DNA of 64,000 nucleotides from Liolophura sinensis (GCF_032854445.1 NC_088299.1:5371001-5435000), one strand, 5' to 3'; positions 14,326-26,912 are shown, counted from the first letter of the stretch. Made by a program: numbers and translations. The notes: generated by a model not told the origin, from the letters alone.

Positions 14326-14452
14326 TGGACACGGAATTTCTAAATTCCTCTCGATCTCACTGCTTGTGGGTTCTTGGTGGCAATAAGCGGTTAACGATAC
14401 CGATGTGGACGAATTCTCAGTATAATGTTCACCTGTTTTTCACTAGTAGCAT

Positions 14453-14610
14453 GTAAATATCTGTACGTCACATGTAGGAAAGGTAGCCATTAACTTGCCA
14501 AGGGTCGTGTGTTTCCCACAGTCACTCTGGTCTCCTCCACCAATAAAACTGGAATTGAAATGGTGCAAGTAAAACAATCTTGAATATGACAATCATCAAA
14601 TAAAGAAATC
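14453..14610 (+). mobile_element. SINE family 3 copy
   Basis: AATATCTGTACGTCACATGT, TTAACTTGCCAAGGGTCG, GTCTCCTCCACCAATAAAAC and a CAAATAAAGAAAT tail. It is inverted relative to 13671-13740, and the two could pair across 700 bases. Confidence 0.6.
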
Positions 14611-15311
14611 AACAAAAACGGAAGCGCTAGGTAGCATCTGTAAATAATGCGTGATGGATTAATTGTACTAGCTCTCTTACCATTTAAAAGTCGTCAGTCT
14701 TCTGTACCTGCTGTTTCTGGGAACCCTTTTGAACAAAACGAATTCATTAAACAATACAGCTAACGTAGAAAAGTGTCGCTAACATTAAATAATGTATATA
14801 CAGCTGGCAATAGGGTTAAACTGGGATTTCATCGAATGAATAAATTGATTTGCAACACACAGCTTAAAAGGATTGTTGCAAAACCCAGTAACGTGTTTTC
14901 TTTGTATTCTGGTGAAACCAGATTTCTTTTTGAAGTCTTAAAATTCAAGATGCGTGACTGTTGAAAATAGCATGTGTATTGGCACTTTCTGCTATGTTTT
15001 TATGTGCAAATTAAATTTCCCTCCGTCTCGTGATTTGCGTGCAGAGACTTTAAGCGGTCAAGCGTTTCTTCATCTCTCCCTATCTGCATTCGACGTTTGC
15101 TAGACATCTGGATTCCTTACACGGCGAATACACAGAAAACATTCGCAAATGTAATCTGCTGAACTTAATACTGAAACAAAAAAGCCGAACATGCTATCCG
15201 CATTTAAATGCTATAGTTTCGCTAAAAGTTTAATGGTGTCAAATGGAAAAGTTTTCGCTTTTTCAAAAGAAGCCTATTTACAGCATATTAAAATATACCC
15301 CAGCCGCGGGA

Positions 15312-15428
15312 TATTTTTCTATTTATTTATTTATTTATTTATGCATGTATGTATTTATGTATTTAATTAGTTAGTTAGTTAGTTATTTAGTTATTTAGTT
15401 ATTTATTTATTTAGTTAGTTAGTTTTTA
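15312..15428. repeat. Simple repeat, TTTA / GTTA-rich
   Basis: (TTTA)n, then TATGTATG, then GTTAGTTA and TTTAGTTA tracts. Confidence 0.9.
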
Positions 15429-16423
15429 GCTACGTGTTCACGCATGCCACCGGCGTCAGATTTATGGCAACTGGAGTTCCCGGATTTCCGAGAGTTTCCC
15501 AGGATGTAACTGACATGTTATCCCCGATTCATGGAGTTTTACCTACAGGACAAGCTCAAAATGCATGTCATCTTTGTGTAAGGCAAATGATTTCCAACTA
15601 AATCCATGCACGCACCGTGCGGGGACCGATTATTGTCACCAAGGCCCAAAGGGGTGTCGATGAGATTCTTATCCAAAACTAAGGTACATTTAGTCACAAC
15701 GCCTCCTGTGTCCTACGACCTACCCAATCAATAAGAGTATAAAAGTTAGCCCTGAACACGAAACCACGCAACTGGCAAACGCAATAGCTCTGAATTTAAT
15801 CACACGTGATAGTACGACACTTTCAGAAGGGGTTTAATATTCGGGATTAAGAATTAGAAAGAGGCTTTATTCTCTTTTTTTTACATAATATTGATTTGAT
15901 GAAATTAACGACAGGAGACATTAGGACGTTACAAATGATACAAACTATTTAAGTGGCAAACGTATATTGATCAAACATTCGTGGTGATGTTAAATATTGA
16001 TTTTGAGCCAGAAAAAACACTACAATGTGAAAAATGGCTAAACGACATTGTAGGAAGATTCCTGAAATGACGGCATTATATCATCATTTTGACTATAATG
16101 ATCCACCTCTTTGGGCATAAAATAATTGTTTCGGATGAATTATCTTTGTAGTAACATTCAGAAAGCTATGGCAGAATTTTATTTCTTGAGTTTTCCTTTA
16201 TAATATTCCTTCATCAAACCTTCTGAGCCCTTGTCCGTTTATTTCTCAGTCAAAAAGATAAATACACGGTTTGTCGCTCAGTACTAAATGTAATTAAAGA
16301 CTTACAGCATGAAATACGTCCCCTTATTATTTTAGCTCTGCCAAGGTTTCATTCTAACTGATCAGGTAAAGGAACAAATAGTAGCAATTTACATTGTGCT
16401 CCTTAGCACAATGGTTTCAGAAG

Positions 16424-16526
16424 AATTAGAAAACAAAATCTACGAGGATACTAAATGTAAGTTATTAGACGGCAGTGCTCTTGAATTACTCGAAATGCTG
16501 TGTTGTCATCACATTTAACATTAAAG
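16424..16526 (+). repeat. Dispersed repeat flanking the 33-bp minisatellite
   Basis: AGAATTAGAAAACAAA, TTATTAGACGGCAG, GAATTACTCGAAATG and TTGTCATCACATTTAACATT line up with 20272-20405. The minisatellite begins exactly after CATTAAAGT. Confidence 0.6.
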
Positions 16527-17979
16527 TATGAAGTAACCCTTTATCACTCAGTAATGAAGTACGAAGTAACCCTTTATCGCTCGGTAATGAAGTATGAAGT
16601 AACCCTTTATCGCTCAGTAATAAAGTATATAATAAGCCTTTATCGCTCTGTAACGAAGTATGAAGTAACCCTTTTTCGCTCATTAATGAGGTTACCCTTT
16701 ATCGCTCTGTAATGAAGTAAAATGTACGAAGTTACCCTTTATCGCTCAGTAATAAAGTATATAATAAAACTTTATCGCTCTGTAATGAAGTATAAAGTAA
16801 CCCTTTTTCGCTCATTAATGAGGTTACCCTTTATCGATCTGTAATGAAGTATGAAGTAACCCTTTATCACTCAGTAATGAAGTAAAATGTATGAAGTTAC
16901 CCTTTATCGCTCAGTAACAAAGTATATAATAAGCCTTTATCGCTCTGTAATGAAGTGTAAAGTAACCCTTTATCGCTCAGTAATGAAGTAAAATGTATGA
17001 AGTTACCCTTTATCGCTCAGTAATAAAGTATATAATAAGCCCTTATCGCTTTGTAATGAAGTAACCCTTTTTCGCTCATTAATGAGGTTACCCGTTATCG
17101 CTCTGTAATGAAGTATGAAGTAACCCTTTATCACTCAGTAATGAAGTAAGAAGAAACCCTTTATCGATCAGTAATGAAGTACATGTATGAAATTACCCTT
17201 TGCTCAGTAATGAAGTATGAAGTAACCCTTTTGTATCCGTAATGAAGTATGAAGCAATCCTTTATCGATCAGTAATAAAGTATGAAGGAACCTTTTATCG
17301 CTCAGTACTGAAGTACAATGTATGCAATTACCCTTTGTCGCTTAGTAATGATGTATGAAGTAACCTTTTTTGTATCCGTAATGAAGTATGAAGTAACCCT
17401 TTTTGTATCAGTAATGAAGTATGAAGTAAGCCTTTATCGCACAGGGAGATATGAGGTAATCTTTTATCGATCAGTAATGAAGTATGAAGTAACCCTTTAT
17501 CGCTCAGTAATGAAGTATGAAGTAACACTTTATCGATCAGTGATATAGTAAGAAGGTCCCTTTACTGCTCAGTAATGAAGTACAATTATGAAGTTACCCT
17601 GTGTCGCTTAGTAATGAAGTACGAAGTAACCCCTTATCGATCAGTAATGAAGTATGAAGGGATCCTTTATCGATCAGTAGTGAAGTATGAGGTAAGCCTT
17701 TATTGCTCAGAATTGAAGTATGAAGTAACTCTTTATAGATCAATAATGAAGTATGAAGTAACCCTTTATCGATCAGTAGTGAAGTATGAGGTACTCCTTT
17801 ATCGCTCAGTAATGAAGCATGAAGTAACCCTTTATAGATCAATGATGAAGTATGAAGTAACCCTTTATCGATCAGTAATAAAGTAAGAAGGTCCGTTATC
17901 GCTCATCAATGAAGTTACCTTTTATTGCTCAGTAATGAAGCATGAAGTAATCCTTCATCGCTCAGTAATGAAGTAACCA
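16523..17979. repeat. Minisatellite, 33-bp unit
   Basis: The basic unit is GTAATGAAGTATGAAG followed by TAACCCTTTATCGCTCA (33 bp). Over 16.6-17.1 kb, shorter and variant units alternate with it (GTATATAATAAGCC and CATTAATGAGGTTACCC types) in a loose higher-order pattern; 17.35-17.9 kb is more regular. Because 33 is a multiple of three, both strands carry spurious frames with an 11-residue period (KYEVTLYRSVM and its complement). Confidence 0.95.
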
Positions 17980-18488
17980 GTTTTGGACAGTAGACGCAGC
18001 TGATACCACATGACAATGGTATCATTTCGAAGGTGGCCGGGGTGGGGAGGGTGATGGGGGTGGGATGTCGTATCCGTATTATGTGCGGCTATCGTTCCGT
18101 CACGCCGTCGGGTAGCAGGGCAACTCGGTAAAGCAACGTTTTTGTTTCTCTGTCGCTATGTCACAATATGTTGCTAAAATATTTTGCCTATAGGCTGAAG
18201 CTCTACGTAGCGCGCTAAATACTGTGTCACGGAGGCCTCCATAAAATTAATCTTAAAAACCGAGATAAAACAGAAAAACATCTTAAAACTTTCTCGTAAA
18301 ATGTTCTCCAAAATAAACTAAATCGCAGAAAACAAAGATATCTAAAGAATATATGCTTATATATTACTTTGTGCTAACCTGAACCGCCCCGATGCTCATT
18401 TTGTGGGAGGCTAGAAATAATCTAGCCTCCCACATAAAGTTGCTACTCTTTAAGCATTTACATGAATAGTTACTATAAAACCATAACC

Positions 18489-18690
18489 TTATTTATTTAT
18501 CTATTTGATTGGTGTTTTACGCCGTACTCAAGAATATTTCACTTATACGACGGCGGCCAGCATTATGGTGGGAGGAAACCGGGCAGAGCCCGGGGGAAAC
18601 CCACGACCATCCGCAGGTTGCTGTAAGACCTGCCCACTTACGGCCGGAGAGGAAGCCAGCATGAGCTGGACTTGAACTCACAGCGAGTCG
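18489..18690 (-). mobile_element. SINE family 1 copy, near consensus, head incomplete
   Basis: Tail TTATTTATCTATTTGATTGG, intact 3' domain and core, then CTTGAACTCACAGCGA (box B region) where similarity stops. The box A end is missing. Confidence 0.85.
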
Positions 18691-18915
18691 ACGAGATCGG
18701 TTTAATGCTCACTGGGAAGGCGTTTGACCTACGTCTGGGGCTATATGTGTTAACAGTTTAAAGGCTGCGTGTAAGATTACATTTAGCCCGAGAGCACTTC
18801 TTGCACGCTCGCCGTCTATGTATATGAGTTTTCTCTGTACGGAAAATAAGTTGTCCTTTCTAAAATCAACTATGGATTGTTCTAAATATGTTTAGTATTT
18901 CTGTCCATTGGTCGA

Positions 18916-18920
<5 letters not shown>

Positions 18921-18980
<60 letters not shown>
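18921..18980. repeat. (TA)n microsatellite
   Basis: Thirty uninterrupted TA dinucleotides. Confidence 0.97.
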
Positions 18981-18984
<4 letters not shown>

Positions 18985-20073
18985 CAATAACGTCAGTTTC
19001 GCCTGTAGGGAAAGTCGATTTTGAAATAGTAGAGTTTTTTTGTATATGAGAACAGTTAATCGTTCCTGCTAGCTGACGCCGTCAATTTGAAATCTCAGTT
19101 TTACTATACACCTTTATCACCTGACCCACTGCTCTTGTGTGTGAGACTTTTGTTCTTATACTTAGAAGCTTATACTTCTCATCGCCTCTTTGTGCAGTGA
19201 CGTGCCTTTATCACTGCTCCAATGTAAATTACATTCCATCCGGATATGGAGGCTGTAAGAAATTATCATCACTATCGTAAAAGAAAAACACTCTTCAGAA
19301 GGTTTACTGTCAAATCAACAATCAACTATCAGAAAAGTCAACAACCATATAAATCAATAAGTAAATAAATAACACACAAGCACTTGCAATTTTCTGAACC
19401 GCCATGGGTGTACGTACATGTGTTTTCCAAGGCTACGTGTTAATAACCTAAATCTACACACTAAGTTCCCAGACTGTGCTTAAGAGAATGAGGGTTAAAA
19501 ACTTGATATGTCTGTCACAAATGACTTGTAACATAAGTGTAGACCTAATTATAGCGAGATGGCAAGCCAGGTGACATAACCCTTGGCAGGATGAGGAAGC
19601 ACTGATACTGTCTTAGACTAGGCGTTCGTGTTACCTATAGCCACCACCACCAATGAAATAAATCCAGATTTTAAACATCTTCTTCTCAAGATTAACACCG
19701 TTATTCCCATTAAGCGTTAATTACTTCGAAGTCTTTGAGGCCAGTGGCTAGGATGTTTGTCTTTCAGTCACACGAGGTATTGGTTAAAAATGACCCACCC
19801 ATCTTCCCATCTTCATTCAGTGATGTGTGCCCTGTGGGTGGCCATGGTGAAAAGAATAGGGATACAGCTCCAGGGGCAAAGCTAAGCTTGCTGTACAAGT
19901 GGCTGAACCCGTAGTTTAATAAAAAGACGTATAGTACAGAGAGTGAAACCAGAGCAACAACTCCAGTATGGTATCTGGGAAATGGTAACACGTATAACCC
20001 ATGAAAAACGGTCTCTCGTTAATTACTTTAGTTGGAGTTTCATTCTCACTAATCCTGTAAATACTTGAAAAGT

Positions 20074-20236
20074 ATTTATTTATTTATTTTATTGGTGTTT
20101 TACGCCGTATTCAAGAACATTTCACTTATTCGATGGCGGCCAGCTTTATGGTGGGAGGAAACCGGGCAGAGCCAGGGGGAAAACTTGGATTCTGAAATCC
20201 GCAGGTTCTGACAGACCAATCCACGTACTACGTGAA
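20074..20236 (-). mobile_element. SINE family 1 copy, truncated
   Basis: T-rich tail, GTTTTACGCCGTATTCAAGA domain and GGGAGGAAACCGGGCAGAGC core are clear. The body then diverges and ends near CCACGTACTACG. Confidence 0.75.
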
Positions 20237-20271
20237 AAGTAGCACATTGCACACCTCTTAGCACCTTGGGT

Positions 20272-20405
20272 TACGTAGAATTAAGTAAAACAAACAAACG
20301 CAGTTTTACTAAAGTTAACGGAAGTGTATTAGACGTCGTCCCTGGTCTAAAATTACTCAAACTTCTGGGTTGTCATCACATTTAACATAAAACAGCATTA
20401 AAGTC
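20272..20405 (+). repeat. Dispersed repeat, copy without the minisatellite
   Basis: AGAATTAAGTAAAACAAA, GTATTAGACGTCG, AAATTACTCAAACTTC and TTGTCATCACATTTAACATA match 16424-16526. After CATTAAAGT it continues into unrelated unique sequence. Confidence 0.6.
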
Positions 20406-21418
20406 AAGGGACCAGGTGGGCCTGGTGGTGTCCTGGATGGAGCCCCCTGTCCTTTAGTGCGTCCTGTGGTTTGATGTGTTGCTGGCAATGCTGTAGTGAA
20501 ATACTGACGCATATTTTCAAACCTGTTTCTGTGAGTAATTAAGGATTTTTAAATATGGAAAGTTACACAGCCTTGCATTCCGTTCTCTCAATAAGCGAAC
20601 GGCAAAAATTAAAGCAGAGCACGGAAAAATTTTCTCTCACAGATTTACCGACACTGAACAAAAGAAAGATAGAAAAACAGTTCGACATAAAGAGCTCATG
20701 TTCTTGGATTTACGATGGACAATCATTTGGCTGCACGAAAGCGAATGACAGCCACAAACTCCAAACTGAAGAAGTGTCTCCATCATTTACAAACTCAACC
20801 GATTGTCTTGATAGACATTGTTGTTCTTCGCTTTATTTTGTCACTTAATTTTTGCAATCCTGTATTTGGTGATAAGGTAGCATGTTTGCCATTCTTTTGC
20901 TGGGTAATTAACTATTTTATTGATAATCCGTAATCCTTTTTTTCGCATGTTGTCAGTTTTTCATTGAACAGTTGGGAGAAGCAAAAAGGCGTATTCTGCA
21001 GAAGACTAACTAGCGCATTGTGCTTTTGATAGATCATTTCTATGTCGGCAGAGTACTTAGATGACAGTTTGCACAAACCGCTCTCTACATAATAGTGGGT
21101 GGATGGCTTTTAAACTTTATCGGTCATACCGTTGGTTGCCTGGAAACCACAATTATAACACACATTTAAAGACAAATTGATTACGCCTACATGTTTCTAA
21201 TGGAAATATCGAAGTGGTCAGCATTCATTAGGCAGAATAATTTAGTTTCATACATGATCGCTGACCGGAACGGACGGTAATCGCTTTGTAAACATAATGT
21301 TCCTCTCCAACTGAGAAACGACCGATGCTGTAGCGCAATAACATAGAAGCTGTCCAGTCGCTATAATTCCATTATGGTCATGCTGGTAATTATGCAGTTG
21401 GATCATAGGCAGTATATA

Positions 21419-21692
21419 AATAAACTGTGAAGTGCCAACGTCCACAATAATCATCACACATTTATCCGCACTATTGAAGAATACCCGCGCATTTGTGGCA
21501 GATTTGTGTATGGTAGGAAACCATCCAGACGCCCGGTTAAACTTCCGTAGATCGCCATACGCTCAAGATAAAAAATGTTATATTTAACAAAAAGTTTATT
21601 GTTTGAGTAATCCAAGAATATGTTTTGTTAATCTGTTATTTCAACATAAAGCGTATTATGCATTATACTTATTATGTATGATATTACAGTAT
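21419..21692 (+). repeat. Dispersed repeat, left arm of an inverted pair
   Basis: The reverse complement of 22272-22577 with moderate divergence: AAACTGTGAAGTGCCAACGT, CACATTTATCCGCACTATTG, TAATCTGTTATTTCA and AAAGCGTATTA all have partners. The middle contains a decayed GGTAGGAAACC motif reminiscent of the SINE cores. Confidence 0.75.
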
Positions 21693-21748
21693 TATGTTAT
21701 AATAATACAATATAGCATCACTCAAACAAAGGACTTTCTGTTAAAATC

Positions 21749-21897
21749 TTTTTATTTATTTATTTATTTATTTATTTGGAGTTTTACGCCGTTCTCAAGA
21801 ATATTTCACTTATACGATGGCGACCAGCATTATGGTGGGAGGAAACCGGGCAGTGCCCGGTGAAAACCCATGACCATCCGCAGGTTGCTGGAGACCC
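21749..21897 (-). mobile_element. SINE family 1 copy, truncated
   Basis: A (TTTA)n tail is followed by the conserved 3' domain and core to GCAGGTTGCTGGAG. The head is absent. It sits in the loop between the inverted repeat arms at 21419-21692 and 22272-22577. Confidence 0.8.
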
Positions 21898-22271
21898 AAA
21901 ATCTTTATCAAGTGTGCACACAATAGAACTTGTGGCGTTTAGAATCAATCGTTTTACTCTTAAATGAACCATTAACCATGGTCATGGAGCACCCATGGGA
22001 TGCATATTATCGTCATAGTCGAAACCAGGAGAAAACTATTGCTTTGTTAAGCCGTAATTTTCACTCTATGTTATCATCGGACGGCGGGACATTGGGACCT
22101 GTGTGTAATAGCGAATGGCTGGCGACGGTATATGGTTGCTATCGGTAAAAGCCGTGACGTTAACTTTAGTACATACAAGTACATACATGTTGTATGAAGG
22201 CATCAATAATAGCCACAACTGGGAAATTCAATTCAAAACTGCGGAAGAGTATAAAGTGTCCAATAGAATGG

Positions 22272-22577
22272 CTTCAATATAAGGAATACTGTGTTATATT
22301 CAACATAATATCCCGTTAATCTAATACGCTCTTTATCCTGAAATAACAGATTGACAAAATATATTGTTGCAATACTCAAATAGTCTTCTTGTTAAACTTA
22401 ACATTTTGTTTTTAATTCTTTGTGGGGCGGGGGGAGTATGGCGGTCGACGGGGGTTTAACCTGGCCTCTGACTGGTTTCCTAACATATATAAACCTAGCA
22501 CAAATGCGGGATATTCTTCAGTAGTACGAATAAATGTATGATCATTATTTTTGGCGTTGGTACTTCACAGTTTTATC
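22272..22577 (-). repeat. Dispersed repeat, right arm of an inverted pair
   Basis: Partner of 21419-21692 (AACAGATTGACAAAATATAT, CTGGTTTCCTAAC, ATAAATGTATGATCATTATT, GGTACTTCACAGTTT). About 580 bases, including a SINE, separate the arms. Confidence 0.75.
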
Positions 22578-22712
22578 AGACACTGATAAATATGACAACA
22601 GATCAAAGAAAGAAGTACGAAAACGCTCAGATATATACCAGAAAGACAAAATATTTAAACAACAGAGTATTTAACAGTATACATGGATTTAGTACAATTA
22701 ATTTGACTCGTG

Positions 22713-22854
22713 TTTATTTATTTTTTTTTATTCAGTTGGTATTTTACGTCGTGATCTAGAATATTTCACTTATATGACGGTGGTCAGCATTATGGTGAGA
22801 AGAAACCAGGTAGAGCGCAGAGGAAACCCACGGACATCCGCAGGTACTTGGCAA
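22713..22854 (-). mobile_element. SINE family 1 copy, truncated and decayed
   Basis: T-rich tail, TAGAATATTTCACTTATATG, GGTGAGAAGAAACC and CATCCGCAGGTACTTGG are recognisable. There is no head. Confidence 0.7.
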
Positions 22855-23660
22855 TAAGTACATGCAGGCAAATCACATAACATAATCGGGTGTGGATTAT
22901 AGAATAAAACTAAAAAGGCTAGTATCTACGGAACAAATTTACAGATTACCGAGATGGGGTTAAGACGTCAACATAACATCCTTTGTACATGTGTACATTT
23001 TCACTGTTCGAGACTCTTCTCAAATTTATCTTTTCCACAAAGAGGGAGCTTGTTGAAAAATTTCCTTTCGGAACAATCCAACTTATGTGTTTTAATGGGC
23101 CAACTTATTTTCAATGACTGTAAGGGTTTTTTTTCTGAAAATAAATAGTTGCAAAAGACTATTGTACAGCCTACATTGCTCCCAACTGCAGTGGGGAATT
23201 TGAAGCAAAGTCTTACCAAATACCTACATATAGATTCTCATTTTCCGCTTGCGTGAAACACGCTATAAATGGTGTTGTTGTTACGTGTAGTCATTCTTCT
23301 AAATTCAGGCTATTGTCAGAATTTATGTTGAAACGCCGAAGGCTGCTTCAAGGCATCCAACTGCTTCCTTCTGCTTAGTAGAAGGTCTGAAGGCGTATGT
23401 ATGGTATCTTCGTAGCATCACATCGTCTTATCTTTGATGGGTTGGTATAACTGGGCTCAAAACGACAATCTGTCTGTTCCACACTTTCCAAAAAACAAAT
23501 GAACACTGACTTTTACAATCCTCGAAGAAACTAAGTGGAAACAAAGAGAGATCGTTTTTATTACCCCACATTTCTTTTCTCTTATGAAACTGACGGACAT
23601 AATCAAAACACTGTAAGGAGTAACAAGCTATTTTAAATGTTACTCCAAGTTTTACCTTAA

Positions 23661-23750
23661 CTTTTCCCCCATCCATAATGCTGTCGTATAAGGGAAAAAT
23701 ATTCTTGAGTACGGAGTAAAATACCAATCAAAATAAATAAATAAATAAAA
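23661..23750 (+). mobile_element. SINE family 1, 3' fragment
   Basis: Only the 3' domain (CATAATGCTGTCGTATAAG and ATATTCTTGAGTACGGAGTA) and an AAATAAATAAATAAAT tail remain. Confidence 0.7.
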
Positions 23751-24833
23751 ATTGTGACTTATCTGCAAATGGGGAAGAATCGTTTAAATACATCTTGGAT
23801 AGTCATTCCATTCTAGATAACCCCCACAATTAAATGGACAGGTCCGTGACCCAAGGCCGAGCAGTTGTCAATCTTTCATCCAGATCCTTGTATGAGTTTT
23901 CCTAACTTCCTTGAGGGGTGATAATTACTGACTCCTGACGTGATTGCCACGACATTATATTGCCCAGATAAAAGCGATATTGATCTGGATCTTGGTTAAT
24001 ATTGTTTTTATCTGGTCGATATGATATTGCCTCTATCGAATCAGCAGTCACTTATTGAATTTGCGTATTGTTACCGAGTCCACACAGGCTGTGATATGCA
24101 TAACAACTACTCCAGAGGACAAATATGAACACGCGTCGCGCTGTCGTAATGAGCATGCTATATTGCCGCAGTACTTAAAGAGCTCCACGTGATATTTACG
24201 ATTGATAAAATAACACTTGTGACTTGAGTCTTACACTTGAGGCGTTTATACGAAACGTATCTATTTAGAACAATTTATTAACTACTTTTGATTTTTTTCT
24301 GTTTGTGTTTCTCAACAATAAAATGACAGGAAAAGAAAACCCATTTGTGGTTACAAGCTCAGACGCATGCGTATTTGAAAAATGCCAAGAATAAGGAGGA
24401 TACGATCCCCAAGATCAACAACAACAATAAGACCATCTCTCTCTTTTTCCACAGAGTTAGATGTCTACTTTCTGCTTTTACGTACAGATTTAGGTTATGA
24501 CTGAAAACAATTCCAGGTTTCGATAGGCTATTTAAAACCTTGGTGATAACTTTTCAGTTTTTCTGTTTTCTTTTCTTTTTGATGACGCAGCGTGGATTAT
24601 GTTTACCTGAACTTTTTATAAGTATATTATGACGGAAAAAACGACGTAAAAGAGTAAATAGCTATGCAGTAAAAAGGCGCAGAACTACTTTGCTAAGAGC
24701 AACAGAAGATTTCTCCAGAGTTTCTGTTGTTTTTAAATCATGATAATAACCTATCATGGATTGAACAGTAGTATAACACAGCAGCCAAAAGTCAACATTA
24801 AAACATGTACAGATCACATGTCCCGATTTCCTT

Positions 24834-24905
24834 GGGGCCTCCGTGGTCTGGTGTTTAGCATGCTCGTACAGCACAACGAACCAGGAGCCTCTGACCGGTA
24901 CTGTC
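24834..24905 (+). mobile_element. SINE family 1, tRNA-like head fragment
   Basis: GGCCTCCGTGGTCTGGTGTTTAGC followed by AACCAGGAGCCTCTGACC corresponds to the family 1 head up to just before box B. The body and tail are absent. Confidence 0.55.
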
Positions 24906-26329
24906 TCTAGGACAGTGTGAAAATGCCACAACGCTCAAACTGCAATCAAAAACTATTTTCTAATCTCACGTGGGGGTAGCTGTGTCAACACGAGAAGACT
25001 TCCGTTTCTATCGGGCACGTTCACTAAATGTCGCTGGAATTGTAAATATGACGACTTCCATCGTGTCCATAAAAGACACATTCGATTTTCGACAGAGAGC
25101 GCCATTAGTTACCAATCTATCTAAACTCTATGGGATTGTCCCTTTTGTTTTAGTACAGTCAACTTAACAAGATCAATGTTTTAAAACGCCACTTCCTTAG
25201 CTAAACTAAACCATGTAACATGTGAATCGCCCACTCCAAAGAGGGCATTAGGGACGATGTTAGTTTCAGATGGGCATCAAACTGGTTAATCCACACTTGA
25301 TCCTATACCCGCAATACGTAATATGAGTGCGCCATAACATTCCCAATATATAGATCGTCTCGTCCATTCTTCTATCCCTACCAATGTACAAGTTTAGGAA
25401 AATTGATTTTCAGAGGCTAAATGTATACTTCATGTCATCGAAATCCACTGTAGAAAACACTTGACATATTTGTGGTGACATCTCTACTTGAGCATCTTTT
25501 ATCCTGAGTTTTAAGGGTTTTCCGTTTTTGCCGGTATTGATCGAACGATCTCATAACAAAAGTTGCAGCACTTATATGCAGTAGCACCCTTTGTGAATGT
25601 ACCGCATAAGTACACATAACTCAGGAGCACTCAAATAACATAATACGGTCCTCTAGTAATCTGCTACGATTCTTTGATAATGTGCAGACAGTTGAGCTAG
25701 AAGCAAGGTCGTGGGAATAAAGGACCGACCGATGCGCTGTCCGGCTAGACATGTGTGGCTGATGAGGTATTCTTTTGAAGGTCTCAATGCTTTTCACCAC
25801 TGATTTCAACACTTCCTCTTCTAGACAAATGTCTAGTCTGTGATGTGAGAGGTCATTTATTTTCTCAATCTTTTAGTTTAAATATTTAACCAGCTTCGTC
25901 TGAACAGACGGATGGATAATGGCTTGCAGCAGATATATCGTGATAAGAGTAGATATGCGTCAAAGTAAAGAAAACCAAATGTCATGTGAGTGTCAAATGG
26001 GAGATTCTGCGCTAGATCTGTTCGCAGTAGGGCCGCAAAATCGCGGTTTGCCGTTGCGGAAGGGATGCACTATCTCTTGTAATGTACCTAGCACAGTTTT
26101 TGTCTTCTTCGGCGTAGACGAATTACGCACAGTCAATACAACTTCCGCCAAAGTCACAAGTACGCTGCAACCAAGTTACCCTGCCTTCTTCGTTAATGTT
26201 ACAGAATTATCTTTGCCAAAACATGTGACGCAGGTGACAGATAAAAAAAAGAAACATTTCTTAAGTGGGCAAAGTTGAAACATGAAGAATGCATGATCTA
26301 CATTGAACAACACTAGGGCGAAGATATAT

Positions 26330-26572
26330 ACTCGACCGCTTCGATAGCCTTATGTCGCGAATACGCTGCCGCCACTGAAGTATTATGTCGAAGACACCAG
26401 ACATGACACCCTACCAAGTCACATTATGCTACCACCAAGCGAACCAGTCAGTTTCCTTGCTCTAACCTCTCAGTGCTGAACGCCAAGCCAGGCATCAACT
26501 AGCACCATTTTTAAACTCTTTGGTATGAAACGACCCGGGTTTGATCCTGGTTCTCTCCAGAGTAGATGTAGA
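26330..26572 (-). mobile_element. SINE family 2 copy, partial
   Basis: GCTGCCGCCACTGAAGTATT, GAAGACACCAGACATGACAC, TAACCTCTCAGTGCTGAACG and GACCCGGGTTTGATCCTGG appear in the same order as in other family 2 copies. The last of these is the box B region in reverse orientation. The 3' domain is not present. Confidence 0.65.
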
Positions 26573-26682
26573 TTAAAACTTAACCATGCAGCATTTATAT
26601 ATTTATAGATCTTATTGTAATCCAACACAGTTAGCAAGAAAACCAAGACGGCAGACTGAGTAGGGTTCTACTGTGGTTTCTT

Positions 26683-26912
26683 GGGGCGTCAGTGGAGCAG
26701 TGGTTAGCGTGCTTGCGCAGCAGAGCGAATGAGGAGCCTCTCGACAATGCGATCGCCGTGAGTCCAACTCAGGCTGGCTTCTCTCCTATCGTACATGGGA
26801 AGGGCTGCCAGCAATACGCCGGGCTCTGTCCGGTTTTCTCCCAGTAAAGTGCTGGCCGCCGTCATATAAGCGAGAATTCTTGAGTACAGTATAAAACACA
26901 AAGTAAATAAAT
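26683..26912 (+). mobile_element. SINE family 1, nearly full-length but decayed
   Basis: The head (GTGGTTAGCGTGCTTGCGCAG), CCGTGAGTCCAACTCAGG box B region, shortened body, GCTGGCCGCCGTCATATAAG and an AAATAAATTA tail are present in order. Part of the core between GCCAGCAA and GGGCTCTG is deleted. Confidence 0.8.

Larger units (their letters stand above)
17980..20073. other. Intergenic between repeats
   Basis: Apart from the SINE and (TA)n listed separately, no feature was recognised. A short perfect inverted pair, GGGAGGCTAGA / TCTAGCCTCCC, lies near 18404-18432. Confidence 0.4.
22855..26329. other. Intergenic with two SINE fragments, no gene recognised
   Basis: Contains the fragments at 23661 and 24834. 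A 119-codon frame at 25919-26278 begins with an in-frame codon in unique sequence, but I recognise no domain in it. Confidence 0.4.

Noticed and set aside
16486-17886. Long reading frames on both strands with an 11-residue repeat (KYEVTLYRSVM type)
   Set aside because: They are produced by the 33-bp minisatellite, whose unit length is a multiple of three. They appear on both strands and have no flanking exon signals.
16523-17979. Telomere-like TAACCC hexamers in every unit
   Set aside because: The hexamer occurs once per 33-bp unit and never in tandem, so it is not an interstitial telomere tract.
25919-26278. 119-codon frame with ATG-like start
   Set aside because: No motif, signal peptide or splice context that I can defend. 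Listed only as an unrecognised frame in its intergenic stretch.
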